A model generated the notes under the pieces. That model was not told where the DNA came from. It saw nothing but the letters and a program-made list of their open reading frames with translations, and did no database searches. Positions 56,696 through 64,000 of a stretch of 64,000 bases of DNA are shown here, in pieces. The DNA lies in the NCBI GenBank assembly GCA_024743255.1, contig JANSWY010000005.1:1-64000 (forward strand), written 5' to 3'. Both the position numbers and the translations under genes were made by a program. Source of the stretch: a bacterium (GTDB lineage: Bacteria > Bacteroidota > Bacteroidia > Cytophagales > Cyclobacteriaceae). The number at the start of each line of letters is the position of its first letter. Within the stretch, counting starts at the first letter, position 1.

Positions 56696-58111
56696 ATGCA
56701 ATCAGGTGAAATCCATATAATTGAAATTCTTCAAAAAAACAGTGAAGTAAAGTCAATACATCTCACTGAAATGATGCTGGCAAAATGGCCTGAGGAGCTA
56801 TTTGATCATAAAATTGAAGAGGTTTACCTGGAATATGTAGTCTGTCCAGTATCCTGCCTAATAAAGTTATTCAAAATTAATTCAATCAAAAGATTGGGAC
56901 TGATCGGAATTGCGGAAACCGAAGAGGATTTGGATGAAGAAGTAGGGTTGTACGAATTACCAGCAGAGATTGGACAGCTTCAAGATTTAGAAGAATTAGA
57001 TATCAGTGAAAATAGCCTTGTTACACTTCCAGATACGCTGCAAAACTTACATAAATTAGTAAAATTAAACTTAGGCTGGAACAATTTTCAACCTGATTCA
57101 GAATTTCACTTTCCAAATACAATTCAGGACCTTGATCTATCTTCAAATGGATTAACGAAGATTCCTCAGGAGGTCTTTGAGTTACCCCATCTGGAAAACT
57201 TATACCTACAGCATTGTCAAATAAAATCTAGCCCTTCATTTAAGGACCTGGAGTCACTGAGGAGTTTGGATTTGGCTTATAACAAAATGGGCTCAATCGA
57301 ATTTGACGAATCATTAAATCTTCATTCTCTGGTGTTAAAGGGTTGTGAACTAAAACAGATTCCTAAGTCACTATATCCAATGACCTCTCTTCAAAGGTTG
57401 AACCTGGAAGACAATCATATTACTGATGTTCCGGCTGATATTGGACATTTATCGGAGTTGATTGAAATAAACATCTCCAGAAATGACATCATGAGAATTC
57501 ATCAGGATATAGATAAGTTGCAGCAGCTACACGTGTTAAATGTGGATAGGAATGATTTGAGATCTATTCCGAAATCTTTAGGAAAACTTCAAAAGTTAAC
57601 TCGTCTTACTATTTCAAATAATAAGATTCAGGAGCTTCCTTCTGCATTATATGAGCTAACAAACCTTGTTACCTTGAATGCCAATTGGAATGTGCTTTCT
57701 CAGATTTATCCAGGCATAGGAAAGATGAAACAGCTCAAGCATCTCAATTTGCACTCTTGTAAACTATTGTTTTGTACTGATGATATAAATGAGTTACACA
57801 ATCTGGAAGAATTAACTTTAAGTCACAACTGGCTAAAAAAGATCCCCAAGATGGACCAATTGCAAAACCTCAGACATTTGAGTCTTAGCGGTCTGCATGA
57901 ACTAGAAAAGCCAGAAGAGGAACTAAAGAAACTGTTCCAACTTCACAGCGTGAAAGAGATTTCCCTTTCCTATTGGAAAATCAACTTCATCCCGTCTGAA
58001 TTAAAAGAACTAAAAAATTTGAAGAGAATCAATCTAGGTCGCATTCCGGAACTTCAGAAAAATGCCGCTTTCTGGAGAGAGGAATTTGACCCTATTTACT
58101 TGTGGTTCTAA
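56696..58111 (+). CDS. Cytosolic leucine-rich repeat protein
   Basis: A 471-residue protein without signal peptide or membrane helix. About fifteen leucine-rich repeats run from ~70 to ~455, with units such as LPAEIGQLQDLEELDISENSLVTLP, LQRLNLEDNHITDVPADIGHLSELIEINISRNDI and IPKSLGKLQKLTRLTISNNKIQELPSALYELTNL, the 23-residue bacterial type. The N-terminal ~60 residues form a cap. LRR arrays bind other proteins; no enzymatic domain is fused here. It shares a stop-to-stop junction with no bases to the gene at 58112. Confidence 0.85.
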   Translation: MQSGEIHIIEILQKNSEVKSIHLTEMMLAKWPEELFDHKIEEVYLEYVVCPVSCLIKLFKINSIKRLGLIGIAETEEDLDEEVGLYELPAEIGQLQDLEELDISENSLVTLPDTLQNLHKLVKLNLGWNNFQPDSEFHFPNTIQDLDLSSNGLTKIPQEVFELPHLENLYLQHCQIKSSPSFKDLESLRSLDLAYNKMGSIEFDESLNLHSLVLKGCELKQIPKSLYPMTSLQRLNLEDNHITDVPADIGHLSELIEINISRNDIMRIHQDIDKLQQLHVLNVDRNDLRSIPKSLGKLQKLTRLTISNNKIQELPSALYELTNLVTLNANWNVLSQIYPGIGKMKQLKHLNLHSCKLLFCTDDINELHNLEELTLSHNWLKKIPKMDQLQNLRHLSLSGLHELEKPEEELKKLFQLHSVKEISLSYWKINFIPSELKELKNLKRINLGRIPELQKNAAFWREEFDPIYLWF

Positions 58112-59047
58112 TTACTTTTTGAATTTCTTCTTCTGTTTTAAAATGGCCCTTGAAACAAACTCAGCTGATGTACTTGCAGATTGCACCGATCCATAATCTA
58201 TATCTGAGTCTTCTTCTGAAGCGACATATGCAGCCTTAGTAGCGCTTGAGGCACCTTTGAGATCAGCATACTCAGAAGCTTTCATTTGCTGTTTAGCTTC
58301 TCTTGTCTCCGTACGCTGTAAATAGAAATGAGATAACATATGGTAAACTGTTCCATCACCGTGATCAAATCTTATGATAACTGCTTCTTCTCCATATTTT
58401 TCTTTCAGCTCTTTTGACCTCACTAATACTTTAACCTTTTTCTTATCAAGAATTTCTATTGGATATGAAGAACCTTCCAGCCACCAAACAGGATCATTTT
58501 CTTCATCAAAGAAGCCTTTTAAAACTGTATCCTCTCTATCTAGTAATTCAATCCGAACCACTTCATCTGCAGATGGATTTCCATTGTATTTCACTGTTCC
58601 GGGAAACCCAACTTCTAATACATTTTTAAGAGCCCAATCCGTTGTTATCAATTGACCTCCTGAAGCCACGAATCCCGCAAGTTTTCTTGCTCCCTCAGCT
58701 GGAAATTCTGAAGCACAATTCACAAATACTGTTTGTGAGGGTTTCAATTTCGCATCTAATAATTGATTATGATTTATTCTCACATGGGGCATACTAATAT
58801 GCTTCAATACCAAATGAATATGATCATAGGTACCATCTACAACTACTACATCTGATTTATCTAATGACTCAAGAATGTCAATATTCTCCTTATCCTCATT
58901 TTCAAGTCTGTCTCTGAGCAGTTTATTGGCCATCTTGTATGATTCGGCCATTTTCTCATCCCCAGCTTTCTCGTCAGGCGACTGAGATTGGTTTGGGATT
59001 GGTTCTTGTGGCTGTTGATTTAAAAAATTATCGTCCTTCTGATCCAT
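58112..59047 (-). CDS. Unknown protein with a class I glutamine amidotransferase-like Rossmann domain
   Basis: A 311-residue soluble protein. Residues ~1-60 are disordered, Gln/Glu/Asp-rich (MDQKDDNFLNQQPQEPIPN). Residues ~68-250 alternate beta strands and helices: DVVVVDGTYDHIHLVLKHI, TVFVNCASEFPAEGARKLAGFVASGGQLITTDWAL, and VIIRFDHGDGTVYHMLSHFYLQ, like ThuA/GATase1-fold proteins. A cysteine occurs in FVNCAS, but the usual nucleophile elbow is not clear, so catalysis cannot be claimed. The C-terminus ends in a basic cluster (KQKKKFKK). The start at 59047 gives 75 nt to the permease gene upstream of it on the plus map. No function is assigned. Confidence 0.6.
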   Translation of the reverse strand: MDQKDDNFLNQQPQEPIPNQSQSPDEKAGDEKMAESYKMANKLLRDRLENEDKENIDILESLDKSDVVVVDGTYDHIHLVLKHISMPHVRINHNQLLDAKLKPSQTVFVNCASEFPAEGARKLAGFVASGGQLITTDWALKNVLEVGFPGTVKYNGNPSADEVVRIELLDREDTVLKGFFDEENDPVWWLEGSSYPIEILDKKKVKVLVRSKELKEKYGEEAVIIRFDHGDGTVYHMLSHFYLQRTETREAKQQMKASEYADLKGASSATKAAYVASEEDSDIDYGSVQSASTSAEFVSRAILKQKKKFKK

Positions 59048-59122
59048 AACAGTTTAGTTGTTCCTATTAAAGTTAATGTAAATCAGAAGGACGATCAAAT
59101 AAAAATATTTTACCGTATTGGG

Positions 59123-61729
59123 CTATTCATACCGCAAGCTCTCTACAGGGTTTGCCCTTGAAATTCGTATTGTCTGCCATAGAACTGCAATAAAGGCACA
59201 TGACATCACAATCACACCCACGATTATATAGATCCAAAATGATACATTGGTTCGGTATGCAAAAGTGCTCAACCAATCTGATGTAAAATACCAGCCAACT
59301 GGAAAGCCAATCAAGAGTGATATTGCAATTGTTTTAATGAAAGACCCACTCATCAGAGTAAACACATTTAATCTGGTGGCACCATTTACCTTTCTAATTC
59401 CAATCTCTTTGGTTCGCCTCTTTGTTTCATGAAGTGCGAACGTGAACAAGCCTATTGAAGATAGAAGCAACGCTACAATACCAAAGCCTAAATAGATCCT
59501 ACCTGTAAGTTCCTCCTTTTTGTATTGCGCTTCCACCAAGCTCTCCATGGATTCAAATGTGAATATTCCACCAGTATTTACAGATCGAAATAGTTTTTCC
59601 AACCAACCAATGGTCTCAGCCTTATTTATCTCATTCACTGCCAATAAGAAACTTTCATCTTCGTAAATTCTATATTGTAGAATCAGAGGTTTTACGGCTT
59701 GTGACAAATGTTCGTAATGATAATCTTCTACTACACCTATCACATCAAATTTGTACTCTCTCCTACCACTTGTGTTACTCATCAATTGAGTTCCGTCTAT
59801 TTGTTCAATTCCATAATACTTCTTAGCCGCTTCATTAATCACCACTTTCAAATCTCCGGATTGGTCAAGACTGTCATTGAAAAACCGTCCTTCAATAAGA
59901 TTCAATCCAAATAAATTATAATATCCAGGGTCAACATACATTTTGTTCTCTGTGGTATACTCATCAGTTCCTCCAACAAGTTTCCATGAGGTTTTAGAAA
60001 TATTATTAATTGGCATACTGCCCTGGCTCATCTGCTTGATATCGGGATTAGCGCTCAACTTATTCCTGACAAGTTCATATCTTCGTTCCATTTCAAGTCG
60101 CTCCTCACTACCTGAAAAACCAGTCATCATTTCAAAGAAATCAACACTGATGATTCCATTCTGCCGGATACCAGTATCTTTATTTAGCATGAATTGAAAT
60201 TGATAGAATATAACTGTGCTACCAATCAACAAAACAACTGTTACTGCATATTGTATTGTGGTAAGAACCCTCTGCATTTTAGGGACTCCCAGAAAGCTCA
60301 TCTTTCCGGATATAGCTTCCTTGCCCTTAATCTGTAATACTTTGAGATACGAAATGAGCAATGAAATAAATACAGCAATGGAGGTGACACTAGCAATACC
60401 TAACACGTTCTCAAGCATCTTCGAATCCAGTTGAAGTTCAAAACTCTGCTGGATGTAATGCTCAAGCCCCGTATATATTCCAAGTCCAAGTATTGTTGCA
60501 AGTAAAAAATAAAATACCCTGCTTACGACAATCTCAAGACTTAAATCGAAATTTGAAGCACCTATTACCTTTTTGACACCTAACTTCTTCACAAGGCTTA
60601 ATTGTAAGGTAGTTTGCAGATTAACAAAACTGATAGCCGTAATAAATAGAATTAATAAAGAGACAATGCTCATTGTCTGAAAGTTCTTGCTGTCACCATA
60701 CTTACCAAATAAGCTTATTTCAAATGGGCGATCATAGTATATTGACTTTAATGGAAAGGATGAAAGTACACTTTCAGGAAACCGCTCGTTGCTTCTTCCC
60801 AATGTGGCTATCTTTTCATTAAACTCTTCTCTGACAAAATGTTCATCTGTTAAAAACACTTCATGAGGTATTCTACGCCAAAACTTCTGTGAATGTGTTG
60901 GTAATAGAAAATCAAAAGTAATTGAGCTGCTTGAAGGTATGTCTTTCAGAACCCCAGCTATTTGATATGTCCCTAATTGATCACACTTTATGTTGACAGT
61001 TTGACCTACTGCATCCCCATCACCGAACAACTTTGAAGCGAAAGATTGTGTTACTAAAATATTAGATGGATTATTTAACTGTCCTATTATTGAACCATTA
61101 ACCAGCTCAAAATCAAATATTTCTGTGAATGTACTATCAACTACCAATCCCTTGCCAGTGTGCTCATATTCGGGAGTTATGACTTTGATTTCATCTGGTC
61201 GGTAGACATGTACTTTGCTTACCTTTTGAATAGAAGGAAACTGTGAGTAATCAAGATTGAAGAATAGTTGTAAACTAATTGGTGATAGATCAGCTTTTGG
61301 GTTTGTTCTGGCTACACCCATATGGATCTGATCAATATTAGAATGAAACTGATCCATTGCCCGCTCATTCTGTAACCATGCATTAATTACCTGATAAAAA
61401 ACTGAACCAAGCACTAAAGTAACCAGACTCATAATTGAGACTAGTCTGTGCCTCATAAAATTTCTTTGTGCTGTTTTGAAAAATAACCTAATCATTCCGT
61501 ATATATTGAGTTTTTGAGTTTTTGTGAAATTGACAAGGATAGGTCGGATCAGAAGAAGGCACTCCTTGGCATAGATCCGTCTTGCTTTACGTAGTGAATG
61601 CTCCTCTAATAATTCATTGAATATTTCCTCCATGTCACCTTCGATTTCTTCCAGGTAGTCTTGATTGACAAATAGTCGCATCAACTTCAATGGAAGTTTT
61701 GGAGGTATATGTTGATTTGATTGACTCAT
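59123..61729 (-). CDS. MacB/FtsX-type permease with prefix domain (locus 3)
   Basis: An 868-residue membrane protein. The prefix domain (KLPLKLMRLFVNQDYLEEIEGDMEEIFNELLEEHSLRKARRIY) spans ~10-60. The first helix follows MRHRLVSIMSLVTLVLGSVFYQVI; two periplasmic domains alternate with membrane units, including FVNLQTTLQLSLVKKLGVKKVIGAS and a C-terminal RRTKEIGIRKVNGATRLNVFTLMSG, ending NPVESLRYE. The C-terminus groups it with the locus 1 permease (SLRDE) rather than locus 2 (GLKVE). The start overlaps the PadR stop by 4 nt. No ATPase partner is adjacent. Confidence 0.88.
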   Translation of the reverse strand: MSQSNQHIPPKLPLKLMRLFVNQDYLEEIEGDMEEIFNELLEEHSLRKARRIYAKECLLLIRPILVNFTKTQKLNIYGMIRLFFKTAQRNFMRHRLVSIMSLVTLVLGSVFYQVINAWLQNERAMDQFHSNIDQIHMGVARTNPKADLSPISLQLFFNLDYSQFPSIQKVSKVHVYRPDEIKVITPEYEHTGKGLVVDSTFTEIFDFELVNGSIIGQLNNPSNILVTQSFASKLFGDGDAVGQTVNIKCDQLGTYQIAGVLKDIPSSSSITFDFLLPTHSQKFWRRIPHEVFLTDEHFVREEFNEKIATLGRSNERFPESVLSSFPLKSIYYDRPFEISLFGKYGDSKNFQTMSIVSLLILFITAISFVNLQTTLQLSLVKKLGVKKVIGASNFDLSLEIVVSRVFYFLLATILGLGIYTGLEHYIQQSFELQLDSKMLENVLGIASVTSIAVFISLLISYLKVLQIKGKEAISGKMSFLGVPKMQRVLTTIQYAVTVVLLIGSTVIFYQFQFMLNKDTGIRQNGIISVDFFEMMTGFSGSEERLEMERRYELVRNKLSANPDIKQMSQGSMPINNISKTSWKLVGGTDEYTTENKMYVDPGYYNLFGLNLIEGRFFNDSLDQSGDLKVVINEAAKKYYGIEQIDGTQLMSNTSGRREYKFDVIGVVEDYHYEHLSQAVKPLILQYRIYEDESFLLAVNEINKAETIGWLEKLFRSVNTGGIFTFESMESLVEAQYKKEELTGRIYLGFGIVALLLSSIGLFTFALHETKRRTKEIGIRKVNGATRLNVFTLMSGSFIKTIAISLLIGFPVGWYFTSDWLSTFAYRTNVSFWIYIIVGVIVMSCAFIAVLWQTIRISRANPVESLRYE

Positions 61730-62061
61730 TTAGTGGTGGTAGCAACAGTGTTCGGAACAGAATCCCAAAGTTTGGCTCTTACATCTTTCATTTCGTGTAA
61801 TACCTGGATACCAGTGTTTGTGACACTGTAGATTCTTTTGCGCTTACCTCCCCTTTTTTGAGTAGCTTCACCAAAGATCGAACTTAGATAACCCTTTTCT
61901 TCCAGTCGTTTTAAAGCTGACTGAATGGATCCCACACTTAAAGTTTCTTTTAAGCGCTCCTCTAGTTCCCTCTTGATTTCTACCCCATAAGCATCCTCCT
62001 TAAGGACTATTACAGTCAACAAAACCAATTCTTCGAACTCACCTAGCTTAGTCTTTTTCAT
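61726..62061 (-). CDS. PadR family transcriptional regulator (locus 3)
   Basis: A 111-residue winged-helix regulator: KLGEFEELVLLTVIVLKEDAYGVEIKRELEE, recognition region LSVGSIQSALKRLEEKGYLSSIF and wing TQKRGGKRKRIYSVTNTGIQVL. It overlaps the permease gene by 4 nt (ATGA). Two exact 17-bp direct repeats lie within 60 nt upstream, as in locus 1 but with a different sequence, which suggests that each PadR has its own operator. Confidence 0.92.
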   Translation of the reverse strand: MKKTKLGEFEELVLLTVIVLKEDAYGVEIKRELEERLKETLSVGSIQSALKRLEEKGYLSSIFGEATQKRGGKRKRIYSVTNTGIQVLHEMKDVRAKLWDSVPNTVATTTK

Positions 62062-62065
62062 TATA

Positions 62066-62117
62066 TTATTCGTAATTGCAGTAAATATAATGAAATTATT
62101 TTATTCGTAATTGCAGT
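62066..62117 (-). promoter_or_regulatory. Two 17-bp direct repeats upstream of padR locus 3 (candidate operator)
   Basis: TTATTCGTAATTGCAGT (plus strand) occurs exactly at 62066-62082 and 62101-62117, a 35-bp period. The proximal copy is 4 nt before the padR start codon at 62061. On the coding strand TATATTTAC, near the -7 consensus TAnnTTTG, runs into the proximal copy. Arrangement matches the repeats before padR locus 1. Confidence 0.65.
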
Positions 62118-62137
62118 TTTAATAAAATCTCAATGAA

Positions 62138-63904
62138 CTAGCTTTGAAAGCGGACGGTAAATGTAGTCCCTTCGCCTTGTATGGTTACATAGGAAATATC
62201 TGCTCTAATCATATCTACATAGGATTTCACAATTGACAAACCCAGCCCAACTGTCTCTTCTCCAGCAGTGGGTTGAGCACTTAACCTGTGAAATTTCTTA
62301 AATAGATTCTTTTGATCTTCTTCGGAGAATCCAGGACCTTGGTCAGTAATATGAACTAAGGGTGCACCATCTTCAATTAGTGCATTAACCGTTACTTCAG
62401 ATTGGGGTTCACTGTATTTTATAGCATTAGAAAGCAGGTTGTCAATTACCTGATTCGTATAAAATCTATCAGCGAATACTATTAGTACTTCCTCAACATC
62501 ATGATTTACTTTAATACCTTTCTTATTAGCTTTTGATTCATAATCTCTCAAAACTCCTACAACTACCTCAGAAAGATTGAACCGTTCCATCACAAGGTTT
62601 CTTTTACCGGATTCAATGGCATCCACATCGAGTATTTTGGTAATCATTGAAGCCATTTTCTGTGAAGACTTAGTGACATAACTATTGAGTTTCTTATCCT
62701 CTTCAGTGAGATTCGGGTTCTCCTTGAACATTAATGAAATATTGAGAATATTGGACAATGGTGACCTTAAGTCGTGAGCCAGAATATTGATTAGGTCATT
62801 TTTTTCATCATTTAATTTCTTCAGTTCTTTGTTTCGGTCGGCGATAGTTTCATTTTTCTCAGTCAATAATAGATTAGCCTTTGTTTTAATTCTAAACCTT
62901 ACCAGAATAGCTAAAAACAACATTACCACTATTGTAATCCCCAAAATCAATATGTTTGTGAGTTCCCTCCTTTCCTGTTCTCTCCTTGAGGCTTCCAATA
63001 ATTCCTGGTATTGCAGGTCCTTTTCTCTATTGGAAATTATGATTTCCTCATAAGGGCCAATTTCAGCTGAAGTTGCGATTCTATCGATTATATTGGTTGC
63101 CCCTTCACCAAGATACTTGACCACAATTCTTTCTTTATCAACTAAAAACTGTTCACTACTGAAATAATCTGTAACTGGGCTTTCCCAATCACTATTCTTG
63201 GGATAGACCATTGCAATTCCATCTAATTTGAGTGGATAAAAGAACTGTCTTCTAATCGTTGAAGAATTATCCAGAGCAACCAAAAAATTGGATAAATCGA
63301 TATAACCAAAGCCATTTTCGAGGTTTTCTATTTTTTCAATAATCTGGCCACTATTCTCAACATATTCGTAATCGAAATTTATCTCCAGATCGTCCTCCAA
63401 TTTCTCCAATGCTGTGATGTAAGTAGTATTTGGTATAGTTACAGCAGTCATATTTTGAAAGACTTCTCTAAACTCTTCTCCTCCTTGAGCTATAGGAATT
63501 TTAGAATTGGATATCAAAACTGAGATATCTGATAAATACGGTGGTGTGAAGTTTAAATATTGCCTTCTTTCTTCAGTGATTGATATAGATGACGACCCGA
63601 AGGATGCTCCGCTCTTGTTTCTAACAATATCCAGTACCTCGTTAAAACTTTTGGTTTCTTCCCATTCTAACTCAAGATCAACCTTATATTTCGTTTCAAG
63701 GTACTGGACAAAAGACAAAGCCAGCTCATGCTCAACGCCATCAAGGATATCCTTAGAACTTGAAATTGAAATGTTATTGGGGTACCAATAGAATGTAACA
63801 GTCCCCTCCTTCTTGTTTAGAATGGTAGTCCAGTCTTCATCATCTTGCGCGAGAAGGCTGGTAGTTATTAGATTCAAAAGCATGAAAATCAGAAATCTTC
63901 CCAT
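62138..63904 (-). CDS. Histidine kinase with periplasmic solute-binding sensor domain
   Basis: I start at the ATG at 63904, which begins a signal sequence (MGRFLIFMLLNLITTSLLAQ); an in-frame ATG at 63964 adds 20 polar residues. The 588-residue protein has a SBP_bac_3-like sensor domain (~30-285, with ISSSKDILDGVEHELALSFVQYLETKYKVDLELEW and EERRQYLNFTPPYL), a membrane helix (LTNILILGITIVVMLFLAILVRF, ~320-342), a coiled coil, HisKA with H377 in NILAHDLRSPLSN, and HATPase with LLSNAIKYSEP, DQGPGF and GLGLSIV. It likely responds to a small ligand, perhaps an amino acid, as in BvgS-type sensors. No response regulator is adjacent. It precedes padR locus 3 on the same strand. Confidence 0.9.
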   Translation of the reverse strand: MGRFLIFMLLNLITTSLLAQDDEDWTTILNKKEGTVTFYWYPNNISISSSKDILDGVEHELALSFVQYLETKYKVDLELEWEETKSFNEVLDIVRNKSGASFGSSSISITEERRQYLNFTPPYLSDISVLISNSKIPIAQGGEEFREVFQNMTAVTIPNTTYITALEKLEDDLEINFDYEYVENSGQIIEKIENLENGFGYIDLSNFLVALDNSSTIRRQFFYPLKLDGIAMVYPKNSDWESPVTDYFSSEQFLVDKERIVVKYLGEGATNIIDRIATSAEIGPYEEIIISNREKDLQYQELLEASRREQERRELTNILILGITIVVMLFLAILVRFRIKTKANLLLTEKNETIADRNKELKKLNDEKNDLINILAHDLRSPLSNILNISLMFKENPNLTEEDKKLNSYVTKSSQKMASMITKILDVDAIESGKRNLVMERFNLSEVVVGVLRDYESKANKKGIKVNHDVEEVLIVFADRFYTNQVIDNLLSNAIKYSEPQSEVTVNALIEDGAPLVHITDQGPGFSEEDQKNLFKKFHRLSAQPTAGEETVGLGLSIVKSYVDMIRADISYVTIQGEGTTFTVRFQS

Positions 63905-64000
63905 TTGTTCTATGGTTAAGTTTATTTCTGGTTCCCTGCATGAAATATAGGCGTTATTGGACAAATAAAAAGGCTTAGAATTGATTTTAGTTAAAAACCA

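Noticed and set aside
58112-59047. Assignment as an active glutamine amidotransferase
   Set aside because: A cysteine is present in FVNCAS, but the GxCxG elbow and the His-x-Glu pair are not clear, so only the fold class is proposed.
63902-63912. CATTTGTTCTA, resembling half of the 40-bp PadR module
   Set aside because: Only one half-site is present, it overlaps the start codon of the kinase gene, and no ATATAAC partner lies 40 bp away, so it is probably chance in AT-rich DNA.

Overview
This window is AT-rich chromosomal DNA from a member of the Bacteroidota, most likely the order Cytophagales. The signs are a SusC/SusD outer-membrane uptake pair, another TonB-dependent receptor with a CarboxypepD-like N-terminal domain, a protein ending in a type IX secretion (T9SS) sorting domain, lipoproteins with Bacteroidota-style lipoboxes, tetratricopeptide (TPR) histidine kinases, and three loci that pair a PadR regulator with a MacB/FtsX-type permease. 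I see no rRNA, tRNA, CRISPR array, transposase or prophage gene. The placement below phylum level is inference.

Layout. 1-4 kb: the N-terminal half of an alpha-2-macroglobulin lipoprotein, preceded by an unusual lipoprotein that is a free-standing SecD periplasmic domain. 4-9.3 kb: an AraC regulator, a bestrophin channel, a beta-propeller lipoprotein and a membrane-anchored AraC regulator. 9.5-15.5 kb: a hybrid histidine kinase, then PadR/permease locus 1. 15.8-22.3 kb: a tightly overlapping five-gene operon with a MoxR AAA+ ATPase, a vWA/beta-propeller protein, two accessory proteins and a bpX-like/TPR protein. It matches the poorly characterised MoxR-vWA-beta-propeller 'ternary' conflict systems and is the most interesting system here. 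22.3-30.4 kb: a membrane-tethered TPR-LuxR regulator divergent from a highly expressed-looking SusC/SusD pair, then a secreted alpha/beta hydrolase.

30.4-39.6 kb: a compact V-type ATPase operon (E, DUF2764, A, B, D, I, K) flanked by two universal stress proteins. Subunit K keeps every residue that binds sodium in the Enterococcus hirae ring, so a sodium-translocating enzyme is predicted. 39.8-53.2 kb: PadR/permease locus 2, with three tandem paralogous permeases, a TonB receptor, a small cysteine-containing membrane protein, a medium-chain dehydrogenase and a CarboxypepD-domain exported protein. Three promoters here carry the same 40-bp operator-like module with identical spacing, defining a predicted regulon. 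53.3-59 kb: a T9SS cargo protein, a TPR histidine kinase, a leucine-rich repeat protein and a Rossmann-like protein of unknown role. 59-64 kb: PadR/permease locus 3 and a histidine kinase with a periplasmic binding-protein sensor.

Genes are packed closely. Several convergent pairs have zero or negative spacing at their 3' ends. None of the five MacB-type permeases has an ABC ATPase gene beside it.
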